Source: Saprospirales bacterium (lineage in GTDB: Bacteria > Bacteroidota > Bacteroidia > Chitinophagales > Saprospiraceae). From it: a DNA stretch of 64,000 bases. The stretch is taken from contig JADJBL010000014.1 of the NCBI GenBank assembly GCA_016703765.1, positions 66,387 to 130,386 of the forward strand, given 5' to 3'. Positions 55,118 to 63,426 of this stretch are shown here, one piece after another; the first letter of the stretch is position 1, and the number at the start of each line of letters is the position of its first letter. Both the position numbers and the translations under genes were made by a program. The notes beneath the pieces are model-generated. The model did no database searches and was not told where the DNA came from. It saw nothing but the letters and a program-made list of their open reading frames with translations.

Positions 55118-57963
55118 ATGAAGAAAGCCCTGCTTTTTTTCCTCTGGATCTTATCCGCATGCAATGAAGACCGGATCGAACCTGTCGAAAAGTTGGAATC
55201 GCTTCCTCCCGTTCCCATCCTTGCCGATTCCCTGGAAGGGGAAAGGTTGTTCTCCAGGGGGAACAGTTTGATCGACAGCGCGCGCTGGGCGGATGCGGTC
55301 CTGTGCCTGGAAAAGGCCCTCCTCATCCGAAAGGCCATGCCAAAAGAATCAGATGCCAAGATCCTGGACAACTATTACCGCCTGGGCATTGCCCTGAAAG
55401 GAGCAAAAGACTATGGCCCGGCCCTGAATTATTTGTCGGAACTGGCTGCCCTGACCGCCGCAAGTCGCTCCGATTGGTTTTTCAAAACCAGGCTTCGCAT
55501 GGGCGAGGTCTATTTCGATATGAAAGAACCGGGAATAGCCCTGGATATATTAACGAAGACCTGGGAGGAGATCGAAAAAAACGGAAACTGCTCCACCTGG
55601 ATCAAGACCGATATCCTCTCCAATATCTCCTTTTGCCTCCGGGATTTGGGCAAGCTGGAGGAAGCCATTTCATGGGGGAGCAAGGCACTGCCCTGGACCG
55701 GGGTTATCGACCCCGACGAGGCTGCCCGGGTTCACATGGCCATAGGAAATGCCTGGGCGGATTCCGTGGCCAATCTAAAAGTGGACAACATATCTCAAAC
55801 CCTGGACTTCCAAAGGGCCGTTGCTCATGCCGATAGCGCCAAATTTCACTATGGCAGAGCCGGGGATCGATATTTTCGCGAGGTCGTGATCCAATCCGGA
55901 AACCTCGGCGAATTATACCGGCGAGCCGGTTTGCTGGAGGAGGCGGTTTCCGAACTGGAAAACACCTTGCATACTTTCCCCAAGGATTCGATTCCGGGAA
56001 GGACCCTTTCGCAAATGTATGTCAACCTGGGAGAGGCCCGTTTTGATCAGGATTCCATCGCCCTGGCTTTGACCTATTTCGACAGCGCCCTGTTTTACCT
56101 GGCCTCCGAATACCAGCCTGGAAAAAACAGCCCCGTCCCTTCCCCGCACTACGAAAACCCCATTTCAGATCGCACCTTTATGGCGGCTGTCCTGAGCGAT
56201 ATGGCAAATGCGACCCTTACCCGGTGTGAGAAGGAAGGCTATAAAGACCAAGCCTTAAAAGAAAGGGGGATCTCCATGTATGATTCGCTGCTGGTCCTGG
56301 TAAATGTCATGCGAGGGGGATATCTGACGGAAGAGGCGAAGCTCAATTTGGCGGAAAATATTCAAAAACCCCTTCGGCAGGCATTTCAATGGTATGGGAA
56401 ACTATTGGAGGCGTATCCGGAACTGCGGGAGGAATTGTCCGGACGCGCTTTTCATATCTCAGAACAAAGCAAGGCCTTCGCGCTTTTGGAGGCGGCGAGA
56501 AAAAACAATTACTTCGAAGCCCTGCCCAAGGATCTGGAAGGGAAGGAAAGAAAGCTGATCGGAGCCCTTTCCGATCTGGAACAGGAGATCATTCTGAACT
56601 GGGCGAACGAGGAAAGTAGAAAAAACTGGAAGAACAAAAGGCAGCGGCGATCGGAAACCTGGTCCTGTTTAAGAAGGAATTGGAAGACCGGGCGCCTTCC
56701 TATTTTTCTTTGCGATACAAAGGGGCCGATCTCCCTGTTTCGGTCATCAGATCCGAACTGCTGGACCCCGGCCAGGCCCTGGTCGAATACTTTATCGAAG
56801 ATTCCACCCTCAATATCTTTTTTGTCTCCGGAGAAGTTTTTCGCCTGGAAAGGACGCCCATCTCCCGGGATAGCCTGGGCTCCCTGGTCGAGCGGTTTTT
56901 ATACCTCCAGGCTCATCCCACTGCCTCCAATCAAGGGGAATTTTGTCTGACCGCTCAGGAGCTTTACCGGATTTTACTGAAACCGATTGAGGAGGAATCC
57001 ATCAACCGGCTGATCATCATTCCGGACGGTCCCCTGAACCGGCTCGCCTTCGAAGCCCTGGTCATCGATCGGGGGGATGGAAACCTGAAAAAAATTATTG
57101 CAGATTCGGGCCTCGTGCTTCACAGGTATGCTATCACCTATTGTTTTTCGGCAAACCTGCTCCAGGTGATGGCCGAAAAAAGAACCCCTTCCGGGCTCCG
57201 GAACAGGGTGGCGGTCTTTGGACCTGCATACCATTCCGCCATTGCCAAATCTTCTCATCCGCTTTTCAAATGGACGGCCTCCCTGTTGCCCATGGCCCAC
57301 AACCAGCAAATACAAATGCAGGGAATCAGCGAGGGGGCGCCTTCGGATGCCTTTGGCGACAGCAGCGCTACGGTGGATAATTTCCTCGGGGCCTGCACCC
57401 AATATGCCTTTGTCCACGTGATCGCGCATGGCTTTTTGGACGAAAGAGACCCCAACCTCAGTTGTGTGGTGTTTTCGCAGAGTCGGGAAACCCTCGACGA
57501 GAATAACCTATTGATGCTCAAAGACTTGTATTCCTCGCGGCTAAATCAGGAGCTGATCGGTTTTTCTTCCTGTAAAACCGCAAGCGGGGTGTACCGGGAA
57601 GGGGAGGGGAATATGAGCATGGCTCGTGGCCTTGCCTATGCGGGGGTCAGGAGTTTCCTCACTACGCTGTGGGATATTCCGAACGACGGCGTGGCGCAAA
57701 TGATGCCCGATTTTTACAATCGGTTACTGAACGGGTGGAACAGAAAGCCCAAAGACATAGCCCTGGCGGAAGCCAAGCGAAAATACCTGGCCGGGGCGAC
57801 GCTCGATGCGCAGATCCAGCCTTTAAACTGGTCTGGGATTGTGCTGATCGGAGCGGCAGATTATGGAACCGCTGCTACTGAATGGCGCTGGACTCTGGCC
57901 CTTGGGGTGTTTATTTTGATCGTTCTTTTCGCCTTTCGGCTCCGCAAAAGAAAAAGGACCTAA
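55118..57963 (+). CDS. lipoprotein TPR-CHAT caspase-like protease, frameshifted at 56620-56626
   Basis: Two frames form one protein of about 948 residues. MKKALLFFLWILSACNEDRI is a lipoprotein signal. TPR-like helices follow (VLCLEKALLIRKAMPKESDA, RAVAHADSAKFHYGRAGDRY, AVSELENTLHTFPKDSIPGR). At A AAA AAC (56620-56626) moving back one base, or adding one A, joins NEESRKN to LEEQKAAAIGNLVLFKKELE and the CHAT domain. Catalytic His is in FVHVIAHGFLDERDP and Cys (TGT 57571-57573) in LIGFSSCKTASGVYREGEGN. A C-terminal helix (WTLALGVFILIVLFAFRL) anchors it a second time. Converges on the anti-sigma-like gene with 4 bases overlap. Likely a regulated envelope protease. Confidence 0.82.
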
Positions 57964-58763
57964 TTTTTGCGAATTTTTCTGATCGGGTGCTTCAATTCTT
58001 TATGAAGGCTTTGCGCTTTTTGGTTGCCCGGGTATTCCTCCAGAAATTGCTCCAGCTCTGATAACAATTGCTCCGAGGAGCCACTTGAGCCAAGTATAGC
58101 CAACAAACGGTTGAAACGCACCAGCTGGACATAGCCGCTGTCGTATTCGTTCAGGACGGACTGGTGAAGGAGACATTTGTCAAATTCGGAAAGCGCGGCT
58201 TCGTAATTTTTATTTTTCAGATAAAAATTGGCCAGATAAAAATTGGCGATATTAAAGTTTTCACCGGTTCCGGCCAGTTGGAGCAGGGTGTCGAGGCCTC
58301 CCGGGATGATCCCGCAATAGACATAGGCAGCTTCCTGTTTCAGGTTTCGGGTATCCGGGGTCTCGCCGGCCACGTCCCCGCAATCGGGGATCAGGGTGTG
58401 TTTTTCGATCAGTGCGGTATGGTTGGGAAGAGGGTATAGAAAGAGGGCCGCCGGAATGGCGAGTAGAAAAACGATCACAGCGGCTGCACGGGCTACCCGG
58501 GCTCTGTCCAAAAAGAAAAAACGGCTCTGATCCTTCCATGCCATTTGGGGCCGGGACAAACTGCCGGCCTGCTTTCTGACTTTAGCGAGGGTTTCCCGGA
58601 CCGGGTCGCCTGCTGTCGGTGACTGGGTCATCCCCAGGGAATGCAGGATGGCCGCTTTTTTTAGCTCTGGGTTTTCGCTTATTTCTTTTTCAAACAAGGC
58701 TTTTTCCTTTGCATCCAGTTTGCCCCGCAGATAGGCTTCTATTTTTTCGTAAAAATTTTTCAT
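57960..58763 (-). CDS. single-TM protein with TPR-like C-terminus, probable anti-sigma factor
   Basis: About 267 residues. The first 80 (MKNFYEKIEAYLRGKLDAKE, KALFEKEISENPELKKAAIL) have the helical look of Bacteroidota anti-sigma/ECF-associated proteins, with no zinc-binding HxxxCxxC motif. One membrane helix (AAAVIVFLLAIPAALFLY) separates it from a periplasmic part with two TPR-like pairs (ANFYLKNKNYEAALSEFDKC, LLSELEQFLEEYPGNQKAQS) and a Cys pair (PDCGD, VYCGI). ATG 58763 follows the sigma-factor stop by 11 bases; a TTG at 58778 would overlap it. The pairing with the gene at 58775 is the reason for the anti-sigma proposal; inference, not motif. Confidence 0.7.
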   Translation of the reverse strand: MKNFYEKIEAYLRGKLDAKEKALFEKEISENPELKKAAILHSLGMTQSPTAGDPVRETLAKVRKQAGSLSRPQMAWKDQSRFFFLDRARVARAAAVIVFLLAIPAALFLYPLPNHTALIEKHTLIPDCGDVAGETPDTRNLKQEAAYVYCGIIPGGLDTLLQLAGTGENFNIANFYLANFYLKNKNYEAALSEFDKCLLHQSVLNEYDSGYVQLVRFNRLLAILGSSGSSEQLLSELEQFLEEYPGNQKAQSLHKELKHPIRKIRKN

Positions 58764-58774
58764 CTCATTGTTTT

Positions 58775-59449
58775 TCAATGGTTAAAATCCCTGTAATAAT
58801 TTCCCAGCTTTCCCTTCAGGCAGGCCCTCAGCCTTGATTTGCTGTTGGAGATCTCCTGAGGAATTACGTGCGGGCTCACTTTAAAGCCCTCCGAACCGAG
58901 CCGGGAGGCCAAAACCTGTGGGTCGGAAACCGGCTCGTCCTGAAAAAACCGCCAGGTTAAAAGCAGGGTATCCTTTTTTCCGATCGCTTTCAGGCAGGAG
59001 TGGGTTGCTTCGGATAACTCCGGCACCATCTTCATCAGGACGGCGAGATCTTCGATCGGGAAATTAGGGGTCTCGGGGCTTGCCTTGCTCCTTGTGGAAA
59101 CGAGGCCTGTACTTTCGTTATCTGTTTCGGTTTCATCGTCGGTTCTTTTTTCTTTGCGGCCCCATTCCCAGCAAACGTGTTTGGCGATCTGGAAAAGCAG
59201 AGGGCGGCAGTCTTTCTGTCTTGGCTCCGTGCCGTTTCCAATAGCGGAAATAAAGCGGCTCAGGGTTTCATATAAAAGGTCTTCCCAGGTAAAGGTGTTT
59301 TTGCACCGGTTGCAGTAGTTCCTGTGGACGTGGAACGCCAGTTTCTTTATTCCGCAGGAGTCGTTTCCGTTTATCAGGTCCAGTAAGGCCCGCTCCAGGG
59401 CGGGCCCGCCTTCTCGTATCGCGGCAATGAAGGAAGTGCAATCACACAT
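58775..59449 (-). CDS. divergent ECF-like RNA polymerase sigma factor
   Basis: A 224-residue protein. TFTWEDLLYETLSRFISAIG, RPLLFQIAKHVCWEWGRKEK resembles sigma region 2 (promoter -10 helix with RPLLFxIAKHxxxxxxRK), and VPELSEATHSCLKAIGKKDT, LASRLGSEGFKVSPHVIPQE resembles region 4, but both are weak and the linker (TDDETETDNESTGLVSTRSK) is acidic. The N-terminus is Cys-rich (MCDCTSF, NDSCGIKKLAFHVHRNYCNR then CKN), which could bind zinc. Together with the anti-sigma-like gene downstream it forms the regulator pair of the CHAT locus. An alternative is a stand-alone DNA-binding protein of unknown type. Confidence 0.65.
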   Translation of the reverse strand: MCDCTSFIAAIREGGPALERALLDLINGNDSCGIKKLAFHVHRNYCNRCKNTFTWEDLLYETLSRFISAIGNGTEPRQKDCRPLLFQIAKHVCWEWGRKEKRTDDETETDNESTGLVSTRSKASPETPNFPIEDLAVLMKMVPELSEATHSCLKAIGKKDTLLLTWRFFQDEPVSDPQVLASRLGSEGFKVSPHVIPQEISNSKSRLRACLKGKLGNYYRDFNH

Positions 59450-59770
59450 ATTGGTATGGGTTAGTGAGTTTGGGTAGGGATTTCAAACGCTTGTGCGAGG
59501 GTTTTTACAAATTTTTCAAAAATATTTTTTTCACCGTTTAAAATTGCGGCAGGACCCAGTCTATGTATTCAAAAGGCTTCTATATGGCAGGCCGTACAAG
59601 GCTGGCCAGAGGCTTCCGGGCAAAGATAGGCCCTGGCATTTCATAATAGGATACCCGCTGGTCATTTTTTTGAAATAAACACCTGAAGCCATCAGGGAGG
59701 ACCGGAGCACGGGGTCAACCCCGCTCTGTGTCTTCTCCTTGTGGATGTCTGGGATCAAATATCTGAAACC
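59450..59770. other. 321-base region between divergent genes, no gene seen
   Basis: Poly-T/A-rich segments near 59500-59540 lie upstream of the sigma-like gene and could hold its promoter. A short open frame at 59493-59678 lacks a start context and protein-like composition and is rejected. A small hairpin-like GGGG-tcaa-CCCC stands at 59713-59724. Nothing else is recognised. Confidence 0.5.
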
Positions 59771-60118
59771 ATGGAACACACAAGCAACCAATTTCTTGAG
59801 CGGGTGAATGCTATTATAGAGCAAAATCTGCACAACGAATCCTTCTCTACGGCAGATCTGGCAAGGGCCGTATTTCTGTGCCGGATGCAACTACATCGGA
59901 GGATCAAGCGGGAGACAAACCTGTCTGCTGCCAGGTATATCAATCAATACAAGCTGGAAAAGGCCCTGCGCCTGATCAAAACCACCCCTGATACGATCGC
60001 CGATATCTCTTATGAAGTAGGTTTTAGCTGGCCGCCGTATTTCAGCAAATGTTTTAAGGCTAGCTATGGGGTATGCCCGGTGGTTTTTAGAAAAATTAGC
60101 GCCGGAATAAATAATTAG
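59771..60118 (+). CDS. stand-alone AraC-type DNA-binding domain protein
   Basis: A 115-residue protein consisting of little more than the two helix-turn-helix motifs of AraC regulators: NESFSTADLARAVFLCRMQL, HRRIKRETNLSAARYINQYK, LRLIKTTPDTIADISYEVGF and SWPPYFSKCFKASYGVCPVV, where the GFxxxxYFxxxFK signature is kept. Most AraC proteins also have a sensor domain; here nothing precedes it except a helical lead (NQFLERVNAIIEQNLHN). It resembles the C-terminal output domain of Bacteroidota hybrid sensor proteins. ATG 59771 is preferred over 59741. It precedes the two unknown genes at 60234 and 60804 and may control them. Confidence 0.83.
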   Translation: MEHTSNQFLERVNAIIEQNLHNESFSTADLARAVFLCRMQLHRRIKRETNLSAARYINQYKLEKALRLIKTTPDTIADISYEVGFSWPPYFSKCFKASYGVCPVVFRKISAGINN

Positions 60119-60184
60119 GCGAGGATTAAGTGCCGCCATAAGCCTTTCTTAAGTACCCACCACTAATTTTATATCGAAATCCAA

Positions 60185-60201
60185 ACACGCGTATTGCGTG
60201 T
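60185..60201. promoter_or_regulatory. inverted repeat ACACGC-gtatt-GCGTGT upstream of the 60234 gene
   Basis: A perfect 6-bp dyad with a 5-bp spacer, centred 41 bases before the ATG at 60234. The half-site spacing of one helical turn (centres about 11 bp apart) suits a dimeric regulator. The AraC-type gene immediately upstream is a candidate, though AraC proteins more often bind direct repeats. Confidence 0.35.
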
Positions 60202-60233
60202 ATTTATTAACACTCTTTAAACCTTAAAGAACC

Positions 60234-60713
60234 ATGGCAGATTTGAAATTCGAGGTAAACCTCAATGGTCTGTTCAACGTGATGGACGGGGCTTATGCCC
60301 TTGTTACCGAATTGCCGGACGACGGCGTCGATTTTTTCCCGCCTCCGGGGCCTTTCCACCCCCAGCCTTCCAACATGATCGCCCAAACGGATCAGCCCCT
60401 CAAGGTCAAGTTCCATTGGCGCGTAAAAGGGGCCCTGGCCCTGATCATGGCCGGCAAATGGGAGTGCGCGGTGTACCTGGAGGAAATGGGACCGGGTGAG
60501 TATCCCGGAAGCCCCTACAAAACGACGGTACCCCTCGTGGCCAAATTCGATCACACCTACGACGTGGCAGTCGATGTGCCCCCGATCTCGACGGCAGGTC
60601 TCTACCGCGTTACGGTGGCCGTGTCGCTGATTGGACCGGCGCCGGCCCTGGCTGCGCTGCCGGTTGCCGCCTTCTCCGACATCGGGATCCTGAAAGCCTA
60701 CGACGCTGCTTAA
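60234..60713 (+). CDS. unknown protein of a Saprospiria-type family (ends in STAGLYRVTV domain)
   Basis: A 159-residue protein without signal peptide: MADLKFEVNLNGLFNVMDGA, then LPDDGVDFFPPPGPFHPQPS, a Trp/Lys beta region (LKVKFHWRVKGALALIMAGK, WECAVYLEEMGPGEYPGSPY), and PPISTAGLYRVTVAVSLIGP near the end. The composition suggests a cytoplasmic beta-sandwich protein. The closing GLYRVTV block is similar to GLFRVQV in the protein at 60804, so the two share a domain. I know of no function. A clear intrinsic terminator follows (60730-60782), so this gene is mostly expressed on its own. Confidence 0.75.
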   Translation: MADLKFEVNLNGLFNVMDGAYALVTELPDDGVDFFPPPGPFHPQPSNMIAQTDQPLKVKFHWRVKGALALIMAGKWECAVYLEEMGPGEYPGSPYKTTVPLVAKFDHTYDVAVDVPPISTAGLYRVTVAVSLIGPAPALAALPVAAFSDIGILKAYDAA

Positions 60714-60729
60714 GCAGTAAGGATCCAAG

Positions 60730-60782
60730 AGCACATTGTGAAAGGCAGCGCTATGCTCCTTTGGCAATGTGCTTCTTTTTTT
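60730..60782 (+). terminator. intrinsic terminator after the 60234 gene
   Basis: AGCACATTG (60730-60738) and CAATGTGCT (60765-60773) form a perfect 9-bp stem with a 26-nt loop, followed by ttctttttttt to 60782. A longer frame starting at 60738 falls inside the stem, which argues that the downstream gene starts at 60804 instead. Confidence 0.85.
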
Positions 60783-60803
60783 ACACCTCAAAAAAACCCT
60801 GTT

Positions 60804-61700
60804 ATGAGAAACCAATCATCTCCGCCCGCACAAGCGGCTTCCGGTTTTGAAGTACTCCAAAACCAGGATAATAACCTGTATTTTTTCCTGCTTAAGGACA
60901 CAGATGGAAACCAGATCCTTCGGAGCAAGGAATACCCCGCCCTGAATACCGCTCAAATGAGAATGCAGAGCGCCGCAGGGCTCGCCAGACAAGAGAAAAA
61001 CTATACCCATAGGAAAGAGGGCGAAAAATGTTTCTTCACCCTGGTCAACGCCAGTAAGCAGGAAATGGCGCGTAGTGCCTTCTTCGAAGACGAAGACCAA
61101 ATGCTCGCCGCAATAGAATACGTGAAAAATTCCCTACACACCCCGACAAATAATCCAGGAGGAAGCAAACAGCGGCAATCTTACCGGATCGACCTTTATC
61201 CCAAGGAAGGAGAAAACGGGTTTAACGGCAGGATCGTGCATTTGCTCACCGATAAATCCGCTACTTTTCAAGGACTGGATATGCAGGCCATCTCCCGCTT
61301 TATCGGCGGTCATTTACCTACATCTTCTTCTAAGCTAAATGAGCCTGAATCCGCGAAAATGTTTACGCTCGGTCTGCTCTCGGGCGCGGAGGGGAATCTC
61401 GTACAGTCGATAGAATCAGGGCAGTCTCTGTTGTATTTTCTGTTGAAGGATTTTGGAGAGGGCTGGCCCGCCAAAAGCGGGATGACTGCAAAAATCGCCG
61501 TGCGCTCCCTGGATGGGACCACGATCACGACGACCGAAAGCAAAATTCGTTTATCGGGAGATGCTTCGGCTCAAATTGCCTTGCCAGGTTCGTATTTTTC
61601 CACAGGCCTTTTTCGAGTACAAGTTACCTGCGCACCAGAGCTTGGTTCGCCACAGACCGGCAATACCCTCTCTGCTACCTGTATGTTCCAGGTATTCTGA
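60804..61700 (+). CDS. unknown protein with two YegP/DUF1508-like repeats and shared C-terminal domain
   Basis: A 298-residue protein. After a short lead, residues about 12-115 contain two YegP-type repeats: GFEVLQNQDNNLYFFLLKDT, DGNQILRSKEYPALNTAQMR then GEKCFFTLVNASKQEMARSA, FFEDEDQMLAAIEYVKNSL. YegP/DUF1508 units are small beta-alpha domains of unknown role. Residues about 130-190 (RIDLYPKEGENGFNGRIVHL, LTDKSATFQGLDMQAISRFI) form another domain, and the last 95 residues end in YFSTGLFRVQVTCAPELG like the neighbour. ATG 60804 is chosen because the upstream ATG sits in the terminator. No signal peptide. Possibly an effector or a stress protein; function unknown. Confidence 0.72.
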   Translation: MRNQSSPPAQAASGFEVLQNQDNNLYFFLLKDTDGNQILRSKEYPALNTAQMRMQSAAGLARQEKNYTHRKEGEKCFFTLVNASKQEMARSAFFEDEDQMLAAIEYVKNSLHTPTNNPGGSKQRQSYRIDLYPKEGENGFNGRIVHLLTDKSATFQGLDMQAISRFIGGHLPTSSSKLNEPESAKMFTLGLLSGAEGNLVQSIESGQSLLYFLLKDFGEGWPAKSGMTAKIAVRSLDGTTITTTESKIRLSGDASAQIALPGSYFSTGLFRVQVTCAPELGSPQTGNTLSATCMFQVF

Positions 61701-61718
61701 CGAGGGCATCAGATACCT

Positions 61719-61955
61719 TTAGTTGGGTTTTGAACCTTCCACATCCAGTCCGGGGGGCACAAATGTCCCGTTGTGGAAAATACTGGGGTCATTTACCGGA
61801 CGGCTTATGCGCTCTTTTGTTTTAAAGTTGAGCCGGGATTCGTATTCCAGGCAAATGGGGCACGTGAAGACGATCCAGTCGCCTTCGCGTTTGCTTTCAC
61901 ATTTGTGCATCTCCCTATCTCTATCCTCGTGTATGATCTGAATAAGCATGGTCAA
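61719..61955 (-). CDS. small zinc-ribbon-like protein
   Basis: A 78-residue protein, MTMLIQIIHEDRDREMHKCE, with Cys in MHKCES and CxxC in VFTCPICLEYESRLN, spaced by a short beta turn (KREGDWIVF), the layout of a minimal zinc ribbon (three Cys plus a His in MHKC). The GDWIVFTCPIC phrase matches small proteins I recall from Saprospiria genomes, where a partner gene is usually near. The C-terminal SIFHNGTFVPPGL may be the specificity part. It converges on the unknown gene at 60804 with 18 bases between stops. Could bind nucleic acid or protein. Confidence 0.65.
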   Translation of the reverse strand: MTMLIQIIHEDRDREMHKCESKREGDWIVFTCPICLEYESRLNFKTKERISRPVNDPSIFHNGTFVPPGLDVEGSKPN

Positions 61956-62072
61956 ATTGTTTATGAGGTGAAAAAAGTTACAATTCTATAATGGATTGTT
62001 AGTTAAAACTTCGATTTTTGAATATAAACCGGTCTATATGTAAAGAACACGCTACCCCAAAACCAAACACCT

Positions 62073-63329
62073 ATGAACCCCCGAAAAATCCTATGGTTTG
62101 GGCAGCAAATGCCCGGCATAGATTCGCAACTATTATTATTGGGGTCTGACTATTCGGTGGATTACCATCCGCTGACTTTCAGGCCGGTTTTTATTGAACT
62201 ATTAGGAAAATATTCTGCCGGCGTCATACGCCATATTCCCGGACAAGAGGACAGCCTGCGCATGTTAAGGCTCCTAAGGTCAGGGGATTCACAAGTGCCT
62301 TTGGTCCTCCTGGCAGACAATCCTTCCAAGTCGGAACTCATCGAAGCTTTCAGAAGCGGAGCGACGGATTGCGTGGAAGAACCCGTCGATTCGGAAAGCT
62401 TGCTCATGCACCTGAAAAGGTATGTTCAACAGAAAGACCATTCCAAAGGGAGCATAATCCTGTCAATATTGCAAGACCTGGGCAAAAAAATTGCCGAAGT
62501 AATTTATTCCTCCCAGGCATTCGGGATTGTATCACGGCCTACGCTAGCCGGTTTTTTTGAAGACTTGCCCGAGCGGGAGCGAATTGAAATAAGCTTTTTC
62601 GGGCAATTCGGGATTACCATAAACGGAAACAGCCCTTCGGGAGATCTTACCTACAGGGAAAGGTCCCTTCTTGCCTAGCTGGCTTTTCAACACGGCAAAT
62701 CCATTCACCGCGATCGTCTCGCCGAGCGCTTCTGGGCCGATAGTTCGGCTGACAGCGCCATCAACTCCATGCATGTGGCTATTGCAGGGATCCGCCGCTA
62801 TTTGGAAGGCGCCTGCCCGGACTACAACTACATCAGCTGTCAGAAACAGATGTACAGTTTTAACCCCGGGGTGGCCGTCCGGACCGACGTAGGGTCTTTT
62901 CTGGAAAATTTCCAACAGTCGCTGGCATTTGAACGAGGCGGCAAAACGGAGGAGGCCTTGTACGCCTTTCACCGGGCCTTTGCATACTACCGCGATGAAT
63001 TTTTGGTCGATATGGACCGGTCCGATTGGGTATTCGATGAGCGCGACCGGCTCAGGGAAAAGTTCATCCTGGTTTTGAAAACCCTTGGCGATTATTTCGT
63101 TCGATACGACCAGCATGATTTCGCCATAAATCTATTCAATAAAATCCTGGAAGTCGACGATTGCTACGAGTTGGCTCACCGCTGCCTGATAAACAGTTAT
63201 TGCGCCAAGGGCATGAAGGACCAGGCCAGTCGGCAGTTCCAGAAATGTGCGGATGTGCTCCGGAGGAAATTAGACATCAAGCCTTCTTCCGAAACGCTCA
63301 GGCTCTACGAGACGGTGGCGGGGCGTTAA
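62073..63329 (+). CDS. receiver-like plus winged-helix plus BTAD regulator (SARP type), interrupted by an in-frame TAG
   Basis: One frame encodes about 418 residues with a TAG at 62676-62678. Residues 1-115 (MNPRKILWFGQQMPGIDSQL, SGDSQVPLVLLADNPSKSEL, FRSGATDCVEEPVDSESLLM) form a receiver-like domain without the usual DD/D phosphorylation acids. ISFFGQFGITINGNSPSGDL then YRERSLLA is the start of an OmpR/SARP winged helix; the next codon is TAG, then LAFQHGKSIHRDRLAERFWA continues it. The BTAD-like helical region follows (TEEALYAFHRAFAYYRDEFL, LVLKTLGDYFVRYDQHDFAI, NLFNKILEVDDCYELAHRCL). Relatives commonly have Tyr at the TAG position. Restored, it would be a transcriptional activator. Confidence 0.8.
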
Positions 63330-63387
63330 TTTTCACCTTTTCCGCAGAATGTTACAGAATTGTAATGTCGCGGGTATTTTTTGTATT

Positions 63388-63395
63388 TAATTTTG
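63388..63395 (+). promoter_or_regulatory. putative -7 box TAATTTTG for the last gene
   Basis: TAATTTTG fits TAnnTTTG and lies 32 bases before the ATG at 63427, the same distance as at trxB and the sialidase-like gene. No -33 element is evident. Confidence 0.4.
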
Positions 63396-63426
63396 GTTTC
63401 GTTTTTACCCTAAAAAACATCAGTTT

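Noticed and set aside
59493..59678. Small open frame between the sigma-like and AraC genes
   Set aside because: No start context, composition unlike neighbours, overlaps likely promoter region.
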